A DNA stretch of 64,000 nucleotides, from the NCBI GenBank assembly GCA_026936325.1, contig JAPTHN010000006.1, forward strand, positions 33,139,849 to 33,203,848, in the 5' to 3' direction. The DNA is from Platynereis dumerilii (Eukaryota > Annelida > Polychaeta > Phyllodocida > Nereididae). The notes beneath the pieces were generated by a model that made no database searches, was not told where the DNA came from, and was given only the letters and a program-made list of their open reading frames with translations. Within the stretch, counting starts at the first letter, position 1, and every line of letters starts with the position of its first letter. The position numbers and the translations under genes were made by a program. Below, piece after piece: positions 54,122 through 64,000 of this stretch.

Positions 54122-55150
54122 TGTTTTTTAGATGCCTCTAAAGCTTTTGATCGTGTAAATCACAGTCTGTTGTGTTCTACTACACCATGGGAAACCACCA
54201 TACATTGTAAGATTACTAGATTTCTGGTACTCTAGCCAAAGAATGTGTGTTCGCTGGTCAGGTGTACTGTCAGACTCATTTGGCACAACAAATGGTGCTA
54301 GACAGGTTGGAATTCTATCCCCATTCCTGTTTAATATTTTCAAGAAAGACTTATCTGTATGTTTAAATGATTGTAATACTGGTTGTTGGCAGGTACAATT
54401 ATCATTATCTGATGACCTTGTGGTCTTCTCACCTTGTGAAGGTAGCTTACACAATCTCATTAAGATTTGTAAAGACATGCTTGTACCCATGATATTATAT
54501 CTAATTCTAGAAAGAGCGCTATTTTGGTTTTCGAAAACCAGTTCCTTCAGCGATCTGTTGGAAGAGAATTTGTAGTTTACTTAAATGGTAATTGTATTCC
54601 TGTGGTCCATCAGTTTAAATATCTAGGACAATGGAAAAGCAATGATCAGAGAGATGATAGTGACCTATCTTGCTACATCAGTGTCATATGTTGTATGCTC
54701 AGTGCAACTTGTTAAAACATCGATTTCACATGTGCACGAAGCTTGTAAAACTGTTATTGTTCAAAACCTTTTGTTATTCCGTATATACTCCATCACTTTG
54801 ATGGAACTTTAGACAGTGTGCCTACAGAAAGTCAAAGTGGCGTATAATGATGCTCTGAGATTATTGTCAGGTGTTCCTGGGCATCATAGTGCCAGTCAGC
54901 TATGTGTCACAAACAATGTTTACACCTTTGATGGTTTATTGCGACATATTATAGATACTGTTTAAATTTATGACTAGGCTGTCTCTGTGTACGAATTCTT
55001 TAATATGACAATTGCTCAAATTCGATGTATATTGGTCATGGGAGAATTCGGAGATGCTGGATCTCATGCCTTCATACTAATAGTTAGACTGATAATGTAT
55101 AGTCCTTTATATTATTGTAACTCTAGTCCCGTATTCCTGTAGATTCTAGT
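54122..55150 (+). mobile_element. LINE fragment: reverse transcriptase, decayed, inside the satellite
   Basis: The frame begins in RT motif A (FLDASKAFDRVNHSLL). It continues with a motif B region (NGARQVGILSPFLFNI), a catalytic-core relic (LSDDLVVFSP, where YADD is usual) and YLGQWKSND. The post-RT tail is LKVAYNDALRLLSGVPGHHS and on to NVYTFDGLLRHI, near 54825-54950. Frames shift at least twice and stops are present, so it is dead. It looks like an ORF2 3' portion truncated at its 5' end. Clade (CR1/jockey-like) is a guess. Satellite monomers flank it on both sides. Confidence 0.85.
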
Positions 55151-55184
55151 AGATATTATTATGGACCATTTGCAGCAATCTTTT

Positions 55185-55620
55185 CTATGACTTCAGAATA
55201 GGTTTGTGGTTATTTGGCACATTTTAGTCCCACCATGTGATTGTACCGGGGATGGCCACCAGTTTATGGTAATTATGGCCATCCCTTCAATGACTTCAGG
55301 ATTGGTTTTAAATTATTTGAATATTTTAGCCCCACCGTATGGTGGGACTGGGGATGGCCACCAGTTCATCGTAATTTTGGCAATCCTTTCATGACTTCAA
55401 GATTGGTTTTTAATTATTTGCGCATTTTAGTCCCACCATGCGATGGGACTGGGGTTAGGCACCAGTTCATGGTAATTGTGGCAATCCTTTCGACAACTTT
55501 AGTATGGGTTTTTCATTCATCATACATATTAACCCCGCCATGTAATGGGACAGGGGATGGCAACCAGTTCTTGTTAATTGTGGCAATCCTTTCCATGACT
55601 TTAGGATGGGTTTTTCGGAA
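55185..55620. repeat. Continuation of the 103-bp satellite, about four diverged monomers
   Basis: The same monomer words ('ttttagtcccaccatg', 'ccagttcatggtaattgtgg') continue after the LINE. Divergence is higher than in the central array, as expected at an array edge. Confidence 0.9.
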
Positions 55621-56657
55621 TGTATTGCTGACAGTGAGTGCCCTCCCAACGATTTTGCCAAGGAACCCAAAATGGCACCAGTCTAACCCTGAACAAATCG
55701 AGTATAGTTTCATTTTCGTGACGCGTGCTCTAACTTACTTTGGAAGTAGGCCCCCTGAAATTTGGGGGCCCCTGCCATTTGGCCCCCTGGCCCCCCCTCT
55801 GCTCAGGCCTGAACTTGAGATAAATCCTGGATGCCGTCATTGTAATAGTATAGAAATATATGTTATAAGTTATCACATGATTATATAGTTAACATTCACT
55901 CATTGTTATTTGTAGTATTTCAAAATGATACTTTGTTTCACGCTGCATCACATGCACCTCCTCCGCTGGTCACACTAAGATTTTACCAATCGACATAATG
56001 TTTCAATAGCCAATGATATTTTTTGGTTCTTTTTTTCTTATTATTATTTTTTCTCTCCCTTTTTCTTTTGCTGTTTTATTATAATTTATATGCATGTAAT
56101 TAATATTGGTAATTTGATTGACTTATATATAACTTGTATTATCCGTTTCTATAGAAAGGTGGCCAATTGGTAGCGTTTTTTTTTAGCCTTTGAGGGGTCT
56201 CCTGGCTCTGTAGCTCATTATTGAGTCTAATAAAATATTGTCTGAGTCTGATAGATATTGCATGCCCTTTAAGAGCAATGGTTGCCCACAATGGTTGATT
56301 GATGAAATGGCAGATCTAGCGGAGTCCTCTATATGTTGCACATTAACCTCATTTAAGAATGATCAAAAGGGACACCAATTTAAAAATCTAATCTGAATTG
56401 CACCCATTTGGGATTTTGATCTTGAGAATCCATTGAAATTATTCCAAATTGCCTCCCTGGGTTCGAACCCAAGCAAAACCACTCAGGGGTTTGGACTGAA
56501 AACAATAAGGCCTCTCTTCCTGAAATCAGGGAGTCAAGAGACAAAGTTTTGAAGTTGGCTGGAGGATCATGCCATATAATATCAAATCCACCAGAAACTT
56601 TCAAATTAGACTGCCTTACCACGTACACTAAAATCAAATATTTACAATTTTTAAAAA
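55621..56657. other. No recognised gene
   Basis: Contains a short G/C-rich patch near 55750-55800 ('ggccccctggccccccctct'), resembling the inner sequence of the hAT element at 1077, and AT-rich sequence. A lone B-box-like 'gggttcgaaccc' lies near 56459. Confidence 0.35.
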
Positions 56658-57066
56658 TAGGGGAGACCGGGGCTGGTTGTCACAGGGGCAGGTTGTCACA
56701 CTGTGTAGAACTTAAATATGCTACTATTTCTATTTAAGGCATGCAGGAGCACTGCCAATCTATATGAATGTTAAAAGGGGAGTGACTTAAACCCATCTGA
56801 TCAATATATATCTATATCTTTCGAAATCTTGACATCTTATGGGACATTCTTTTTTATTCAGCACTCGGGGCAGGTTGTCACACTTTCGGGGCAGGTTGTC
56901 ACACTTTCGGGGCAGGTTGTCACACTTTCGGGGCAGGTTATCGACATAAGCACACTGCAGTATTCCACTATCAGGGTGCTCAATAGGGATCCACCCCCGA
57001 GCCACTGAGACTAAAGTTACAATAAGGGCCTTTCCTGATCGGTGGTGATCGGGGTGGCTGGTGGGG

Positions 57067-57221
57067 TTGAAAATTTTAGTCAGAAAAAGGCAGTGTGAAG
57101 ACGCGCATGCGTGAGCGCCAGGGTGTCGTGCGTAAAATGCGGATGGATCCATACGACGGACTGGCGGGCTCCCTCTTGTGTTCAACAAATTTCGTTCCAC
57201 TTCGTTGGAAACGATTGCTTT
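57067..57221. repeat. 155-bp direct repeat, left copy
   Basis: Identical base for base, as far as I can read, to 59630-59784; contains 'gacgcgcatgcgtgagcgcc'. A neighbouring motif array also recurs but in a different order, so the duplication is not a simple tandem. Confidence 0.9.
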
Positions 57222-58194
57222 GTTGAACCACGACCAGGAGCCAATGGATGGAGTTATGAAATGTTTATTGTAAATTTATAATTGAATATATAATCGAATT
57301 GAATCAAATGTGGAAATGGAAGAAATGTATGACAATAAAGGAAATGGATAACAAGGGTAAAATTAGAGTCATAATACATAGTGTAGATAATACAGTAATG
57401 TACAGATATCGAATGATTAAATAGCAAGTCTCTCGATAAAGCCTCCCTGATTGGGGAGAAACGAAGTGAAGAGCCAAACAACCAGCTCGCTGGTTGCCCC
57501 AAGAAGAGAGGAAGGAGCGAGAGGAGGAGTGGCACACAGGATGGGCTTGTGGTATTCCACCATCAATGCCTTTACTTCTTATGACACCATAATTGGTAAT
57601 GGCTCATAAACCGAATCTTAATCTGCGGTATTCCACCGTCAGTCCATTAGTACCTGTATTGCAGAAAACTGAGGCATCAGAACAGCCCAATAGGGCAGGC
57701 ACACGAGTATTGGATGGCGATCTGCGCACTTGTGGCCAACTGTACCAAAGTTGGCGAAGAAAGGTAACCTTGTTGGGTGCATGGCGTCAGGCATGTTCTG
57801 ATTCGGCCTCTGGCAGTTAGTTCTACAATAGAAAATAAATCATAGCCAGCGGATTGGAAAACGTAAGGCCTTAATTGGCCTAATGTGTGGGATATAGAAT
57901 GATATTGATTAAAGGTTAAATATATGTGTGAATATATATATAGATAAATAGCATTGAATCTCAATGTTATTAATAAATATAGATGAGACTAGTAAAGGGA
58001 AATAGGATTAATAAATCTAATTGTGGTTGTTGAATGTGAATAATAAGTATAAATGTGATAAATATAATAGTGAAAGATATACATAAGATAAATAGAAATG
58101 TGTGTGTAAGGGATAAAATTTGTGATATAAATGTAATGTGATAGATATAGATAGATAGAAATAAATATATAGATCTAATATGATAATGTAAGAT

Positions 58195-59060
58195 AAATAT
58201 CCATGTGGTGATTGTGTATGATATAATATTGAATTTGATCTCTAAAAAGTGGTGATCGTGTATATAAAGTATTAATGGTGATCACTAAAAAGTGGTGATG
58301 TGAGTAATAGATATTTAAGTTGAATGTCCTAAATATAAAAGTGAAAGATAAAATTAGATAAATAGAAATGTGTGGGTGTGTGATAGATATAAATTTGAAA
58401 TAGAAATGTGATGTGATGGATATAGATTGATATATGTGGTGATTGTGTGTGATATATTGAAGTTGATCACTAAAATGTGGTGATCGTGTATGATACATAA
58501 AAAGAAGTTGATCACTAAAATGTGGTGATCGTGTATGATATATATAAAGAAGTTGATCACTAAAATGTGGTGATCGTGTATAATATATATAAAGAAGTTG
58601 ATCACTAAAATGTGGTGATCGTGTATGATATATATAAAAAAGTTGATCACTAAAATGTGGTGATCGTGTATAATATATATGAAGAAGTTGATCACTAAAA
58701 TGTGGTGATCGTGTAGTTGATCACAAAAATTGTGGTGATCGTGTACAAAAGTGTTAATGATGATCACTAAAATGTGGTGATTGTGTATGATCAATATTTA
58801 AGTTGAATGTGATAAATATAAAAAATTGTGAAATGGATAGGGTAGTCAGCCCGTAGCATTCCGCTATCGGACAATAACTTTTAAGAATATGGTGATTATG
58901 TTTGATATTGAAGTTGATCACTAAATTATGGTGATCGAGTGTAATAAATATTTAAATTGGATCACCAGATATATGTTGATGGAGTCGAAGTAAAGTATTA
59001 ATGGTGATCACTAAGATGTTATGATCGTGTATGTGAAGTATTTTAAGTGTTAAATCAAGA
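58195..59060. repeat. 46-bp tandem array with TGATCAC/GTGGTGATC dyad
   Basis: The core (58460-58770) has units of about 45-46 bp: 'gttgatcactaaaatgtggt' then 'gatcgtgtatgatatata'. Degenerate units extend on both sides. Each unit carries the inverted pair GATCAC...GTGATC. Confidence 0.88.
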
Positions 59061-59629
59061 CGTAGAGATCATGTATGTAAAATAGTTATTTGATTGTGTC
59101 TGTAAAATAGTAATTTTATTATAATTATTTTTTTTTTTTTTTTTTATATATGGGTGATTTTGACCCACATGGAATGAAGTATGATCAATAAAACAAAAAT
59201 AAAGAATTTAATAACATGTAATGAAACTGAATACATCCCTGATTCCAGCATGGGTAAGCAAGATGAGGTATGAAGTGTTCATTCTTCCCATCAGGAGGGC
59301 TGGTCGTTCTCCAGGGCACTTTGGTCCATCTGTCTCCAGCATGTGGCGCCCCCATTCCTCCTGTAAATAGCTGGAGATTTTGAAATCTTGATGACACATG
59401 GGACAGCATGAAATAGCCTCAGTTAACGTGGTTAGATTGGGCCAAAGAATCTGCCAATACAGGTTTCCCTTTCAAACATCTCTTTCGTCAGTCATACAGG
59501 TACGATTCAAAGTTCCAGCGATAGATCTCTGTGAGATCTTCAAAATGATGGGTCATACGTCTCTGAGAGTCCAATAGTTTTTACACAAATCGTCAAAAGA
59601 GCGAAGATTATCCAAACACGTGCTTCTTC

Positions 59630-59784
59630 TTGAAAATTTTAGTCAGAAAAAGGCAGTGTGAAGACGCGCATGCGTGAGCGCCAGGGTGTCGTGCGTAAAA
59701 TGCGGATGGATCCATACGACGGACTGGCGGGCTCCCTCTTGTGTTCAACAAATTTCGTTCCACTTCGTTGGAAACGATTGCTTT
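59630..59784. repeat. 155-bp direct repeat, right copy
   Basis: Identical to 57067-57221; here it runs straight into the GGGGCAGGTTGTCAC array. Confidence 0.9.
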
Positions 59785-60670
59785 TATTCAGCACTCGGGG
59801 CAGGTTGTCACACTTTCGGGGCAGGTTGTCACACTTTCGGGGCAGGTTGTCACACTTTCGGGGCAGGTTGTCACACTTTTGGTTAAGAGCTCGAACACAG
59901 GAAGTGGGACTCCGTAAGGCAGATTTTGACTAAAACAAGTTATTTTGGACATATGAGTAATCCTCTGCTTGTCCAGTGCAGACCTCAACAAACACGCTAC
60001 TCTGTATAAGGGTGCTACAAATGAAGGCTTACCAAGCAGCAGAAAAGCATTCTGATCAGGAGGAGGAAAATCACAATTTTTTAAAGAAAATTTCTTTATA
60101 AATTTGAAATCGATTTACTTTGACACTATGCCATATCTGCATACATCTTTAGTCATAAATAGCATGTATAAATCACCAATTTATATTTGTGATAGTTTTT
60201 TTGGTTTAAAAGACTGGTCCTAGTGGGCAACAACCAGCTCCAAAAAGTGTGACAACCTGCCCCGTCTTTTTGTGACAACCTGCCCCGACTGACGAAAATG
60301 CAAAAAACGGTCGACCAAGGCTGTTATTATCATATTTTTCACTGTTTCTTCCTATCATTATTTAAAGATTTGTTCACACGGTATGTGTATAAACTTGACC
60401 TTTTTACAACTAATTGTTAAGGAGTAGGATGACATGCAAGTTGCAGGTAAACATGCAAGTTGCAGGTAAAAATTTACTTTTTGTGACCGGAAATTTTTAA
60501 TAGACCGTGTGCCTACTAAACTCCCTTCCAGGGATCAAGATTTTTCAAAAATACTCCAGTGGGTTATAAAAGCAGTATACAATCATTGGTTGAGTTGTGT
60601 AACTCCATGGTTCAATGCAATAAAAAGTGTGACAACCTGCCCCTGTGACAACCTGCCCCGGTCTCCCCTA

Positions 60671-62056
60671 CCTTTAACACATCCAAAGCTGTCATATTTC
60701 ACATTGCAGCTCTCTGCTGTACAATAAATATTTTTGTACCAGAACCACCTTCTAAAAAAGACCTTATGGCATTCGTTGAGAATAGATAATTTCAAGACCA
60801 ATCAGAGCCAATTTGATGTATGGAAATGTGTGTGATCAGCCAAACAGCTCAATCACCTTTTTGTGAAAGCAAAGTTGCTAATTCATTTTGAGGACTATTG
60901 TATGATAATAATGTGGGATGACTGGGAATCTTAGACATACTCTATTCACTAATTGAATCAGTTATCTTGGAATGGAACACTGGATACAACAGTGACTGAC
61001 CTCCACCGACATCCCGTACCTCTGACTAAAGTTCCAACGCAAAATTTTGCACTTAACTATGTATGGCTATAAAAGTTACTTGCTAATATGTTTATTAGAT
61101 GTATTAGGTATGATTTAGACATCTTAGAAATTCAAAATTTCAAATTTCCAACTCCAAAATTGCATGAATCATAGATCATCAAAAATAATTATCAGATAGC
61201 ACAACTACTTTATAAAGGAGATATTTGTATCAGATTTCACCCATGTAAAATCTGTAAATTCAATAGTGGTAAAGTTTCGACCCGAAAAAAAAACCCAAAG
61301 TTTATACTTTTTACCAGTACAGTATTGAAAAATAGTAAAAAACAGTCAAATATCCATCAATGAGGCCATCAAAAAGTAATCGTATGGGGGATATGGGTAA
61401 TATATTTCATCCATGCACATGCAATAGTGGCCAAGTAGACCATACAGAGTATGTTTATACTAAAAGCAACACATGCAATAGTGGCTGAGTCAGAGCCCGG
61501 AAACAAAAATAGTCATTTTTCATATTTTTTAAAAATATTTCACAAAGTACACAATATTCATCCATCTAATCTGGCCATCAAAAGGCACAACTACGCTTGA
61601 CCTTGTAGCCATTTGAAGTGATTACAATACCTCTGTACACACTGTGGAATTCAAGGAGAAAGGAGTTTCCTTGGAGGGCAATACCTTTGTTTCATCTGCT
61701 GTTTAACACAAGTTACGACTAGTAAAGCTTGTAATACGATGTTCAGTGATTTTTCACAAATAAATCTTTAATGTACACCAAAGCATGTGTCACCATTCCT
61801 GAGAAAAAAGTGAAAATCTGTCCTGATCAAACGTCTAAAAAAAATCATCTAGGCCTACATGTATCGCTGCCCACAACTCAGAGGGGTATCAATTTTACAC
61901 TTTCAAAAAATATAGAAAATCACAGATGAGCTTAGAATTGATACCAAATGTTTCTATGCACTTGAAAATTGTTTTACCACTTAAATTGTTGTTATGGTGC
62001 AAAAGGATCAATGCTTGGCATATATTTGCTTAACAATTTGTTCAAAATAATTTCAG
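60671..62056. other. No recognised gene; degenerate internal repetition
   Basis: Phrases such as 'catgcaatagtggc' and 'ggccatcaaaa' recur two or three times between 61190 and 61600, indicating an old, decayed tandem duplication. Confidence 0.4.
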
Positions 62057-62129
62057 GTCTTGCTCAGGAAAAGGAGGATCGTCTTTTATTGTCTTCAGAA
62101 TGTGGTTCAAAAGACAAGAAACCGTACAG
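62057..62129 (+). CDS. PIGK: Tentative PIGK exon 12
   Basis: Acceptor 'aataatttcag', donor gtatta. With two bases carried from 49487-49530 it reads (R)SCSGKGGSSFIVFRMWFKRQ and ETVQ, ending in phase 0. An alternative acceptor 11 bp downstream would read EKEDRLLLSSECGSKDKKPY from exon 10 directly. Neither looks like the known PIGK C-terminus. Confidence 0.3.
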
Positions 62130-62560
62130 GTATTACATTTCTGCATAAAAAAAAAAATTTTTATTATCATATTTTTTTACGAAGTAAACACCAAAACTAG
62201 TGTTGTTTGATATTGTTATAAATAAAAAAAATATTGACACTTCTGAGAGTCTCTGCCTCCACCGTTAATTAAAAGATCTCTATTCAAATGGCAGTAAAAT
62301 AAATAATTTCTACGATTGTGTTTTTTCGAAAACATCTGGAAAGTGTTCTGCAGGTTTTAGGAATAAAGCCAGAAAGTTAGTTTTTTCTGCTTTAAAACTC
62401 CCTTTGAATTGATGTTCTGCTTTTCTATGTGAGATATAGGTTTATGTGGAAAAGCCCAATTATGTTGAACAATGTAAGAAGTTAACAGCGTCGGGAATTG
62501 GTCAAACTTGAATAATTATAGAAATTATTATAAAAATCATTTCCTGTATTCTTATTGCAG

Positions 62561-62605
62561 GTGAGCGTGTTTTACGGTGTCGCCAGTTTGCAAGACACAG
62601 TATGA
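62561..62605 (+). CDS. PIGK: Tentative terminal exon of PIGK
   Basis: After 'ttcttattgcag' the phase-0 reading is VSVFYGVASLQDTV and stop TGA (62603-62605). Poly(A) signals follow within 300 bp. An alternative acceptor at about 62644 would read EQGDSRLRHC and stop. Support is splice context only. Confidence 0.3.
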   Translation: MSVFYGVASLQDTV

Positions 62606-62772
62606 CATCTATCTGTGAAACTAATTGAATTGTATTGCATTGCAGGAACAAGGTGACAGCAGATTGAGGCATTGCTGACGAAAATTTTGCCTGTCCAGGT
62701 CGAGATCACAGGAATATCATACCGAAGAAATCGAAAAAATCATGATTATGCTATTAAATGTGTAAATCACTA

Positions 62773-62901
62773 AATAAACTGCAGATAATTGTCAGCATGA
62801 TTGCTTTTTGTTTGTTATATATGCAAGTCTTCCAGAAACCGTAAATGCTATAATTCTTGTAGTCCATTACATTTTGACTGGCAATTCTAACGTTTAATAA
62901 A
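62773..62901 (+). terminator. Two AATAAA polyadenylation signals
   Basis: AATAAA at 62773-62778 and 62896-62901. The second is followed by a GT-rich stretch ('tgtgtctgtctgcgtttt'), the usual downstream element. They plausibly end the PIGK transcript. Confidence 0.5.
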
Positions 62902-63369
62902 CAAAATTAGTGTGTCTGTCTGCGTTTTTCATGATTACTTTCTTTTGCTTTGATGCTAAGTTGAAATACTAGTCATTAGTTGGAATGGTCAATGGGAGCT
63001 TGTCTTTAAAATAAACTATTGAGAATTGGCATAATTGTGCAGACCTAGATGTTAAAACAGAGTTGGCATATGTAAATTCTAGAAGTGTAGAAATGCTTCA
63101 CTAATTACAATATCCAAAAAAGATTAGCTCACAAGATGCCACTTTCATCAGTTGAAACCATATTAAGTGTTCAATATGGACTACCATATATGGGCATTTA
63201 TATCCCATAAAGAACTTCTACAAGTTATAATAGTCTTAATTGATGGTTTAAATTATGACGCTTACTGTACCTGAATTCAGGGAAGCGGTTTATATTTGTG
63301 AAATACACACTAGGGCAAACCGTAAAATGACATCATTCATTGTCATATTGTGCTATATTCATCTGTTGG

Positions 63370-63790
63370 AAAACAGTTAGTGGGAATTAACGGGAATTAG
63401 CGGGAATTAGTGGGATTAGTGGGAATTGATGGGAATTGGTGGGAATTGGTGGGAATTGGTGGGAATTGGTGGTAATTGTGGATATAGGGCATCATAGCTG
63501 GGAGTTACAGAGATCACTTGGACTTGTGTCGGTATTGTGGGAATTAGTAGCATCTGCAGGGACTTGTGACAGTAAGCAGGAATTTTTGAGAATTGTAGAG
63601 ATTGGTTGCACTTCTGAGGAATTGCGGGAGTTAGTGGGACTTGTAAGAATTCTGAGCATTTGAAAGGATTTGTGGAAAATTCCTAGAATTTGCAGCGCTT
63701 TCGGGGAGTTGTGGGAATTACTAGGAATTGTTGGGAGTTATTCGGGAATTATTAGGAATTACAGGAATTATGGGAGTTGCGGGAATTATG
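63370..63790. repeat. Minisatellite of 'gggaattagt'-type units
   Basis: Units of 8-11 bp with core GGGAATT, cleanest at 63380-63475 and degenerate to 63790. It is followed by 'gaggttaaatggggcc', the inverse of the block at 48710. Confidence 0.85.
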
Positions 63791-63835
63791 AGGTTAAATG
63801 GGGCCTATAAGTTTGGGGTGCCTGCCTTCCACAAT

Positions 63836-63869
63836 AGAGATGCGCTTGCAAAAGCAAGCAAGCATCTCT
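63836..63869. repeat. Short hairpin
   Basis: 'agagatgcgcttgc' pairs with 'gcaagcaagcatctct', allowing a small bulge. Confidence 0.7.
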
Positions 63870-63892
63870 AAAAATGTGTTGTATGATTATAT

Positions 63893-64000
63893 TTCTAGTA
63901 TTTAATTTCTGCCAGTTTACTGTTAAATGTTCAATATTCGTTGAGCTGTGATTGTCATCAAAATGGATGTAATTATATAGCCTATCATTGAAAGGAAAGA
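63893..64000. repeat. Dispersed repeat, copy 2 (runs off the window)
   Basis: Matches 40597-40700 with a few substitutions and one small insertion. Confidence 0.85.

Larger units (their letters stand above)
56658..60670. mobile_element. TA-flanked TIR transposon, 'GGGGCAGGTTGTCAC' type, 4.0 kb
   Basis: The left end TAGGGGAGACCGGGGCTGGT and right end ...CCCCGGTCTCCCCTA are inverted repeats with TA at both sides. The motif GGGGCAGGTTGTCACAC is tandemly repeated at 56864-56940 and 59798-59878 in one orientation. It is inverted at 60245-60290 and 60629-60660. Two identical 155-bp blocks (57067-57221 and 59630-59784) flank the central 2.4 kb. No transposase frame was recognised. Confidence 0.88.

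Noticed and set aside
56455-56470. tRNA gene suggested by 'gggttcgaaccc'
   Set aside because: No A box at the right distance on either strand and no paired acceptor stem.
58175-58794. His/Ile-rich ORFs on the minus strand
   Set aside because: Translation of the 46-bp tandem array.

Overview
The window comes from an animal genome, most likely a marine invertebrate; a deuterostome such as an echinoderm or hemichordate is my best guess. It has an intron-rich animal housekeeping gene, a BEL/Pao LTR element, tRNA-derived SINEs, a non-LTR retrotransposon fragment and many short TIR elements. The species cannot be fixed from the sequence alone.

One host gene runs left to right through much of the window: PIGK (GPI8), the cysteine-protease subunit of GPI transamidase. 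Ten exons between 17550 and 37637 join in perfect phase and give 359 residues, including both catalytic residues. Three small possible terminal exons lie at 49487, 62057 and 62561, followed by AATAAA signals, but the C-terminal membrane helix known from the family was not found.

The most unusual content is a family of four paralogous two-exon genes on the opposite strand. Copies 1 to 3 (24671-26331, 29484-31111, 34165-36053) lie inside the 14-kb intron 8 of PIGK. Copy 4 (43179-44837) lies downstream of exon 10. All four have the same 17-residue first exon, the same intron phase, a conserved cysteine- and tryptophan-containing N-terminal region and a very long, copy-specific Glu/Lys tract. A C-terminal W-T-x-L-E...RRRS-x-R-x-R-P-G motif is present twice in copies 1, 2 and 4. 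I do not recognise the family. Copies 1 to 3 belong to a duplicated block of about 3 kb; copy 4 is older.

Layout: 1-3250 holds a 178-bp hAT MITE and a 2.15-kb hAT-type element with an internal minisatellite. 3250-11230 is a large inverted-repeat transposon with a decayed ORF, interrupted by a young BEL/Pao element (7099-11011). 11230-17500 is a field of MITEs and hairpins. 17550-37640 is PIGK with the nested gene array, MITEs, two SINEs and a CACAGTG-ended transposon. 37640-51900 contains palindromic MITEs, copy 4, TA- and TTAA-flanked elements, pyrimidine-rich tracts and a SINE. 51880-55620 is a 103-bp satellite split by a LINE fragment. 56658-60670 is a 4-kb TA-flanked transposon. 60671-64000 holds the candidate PIGK 3' end, a minisatellite and dispersed repeats.

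PIGK supplies the catalytic step of GPI anchoring. Nothing in the sequence links the acidic proteins to that job, and their position may simply reflect duplication inside a large intron.
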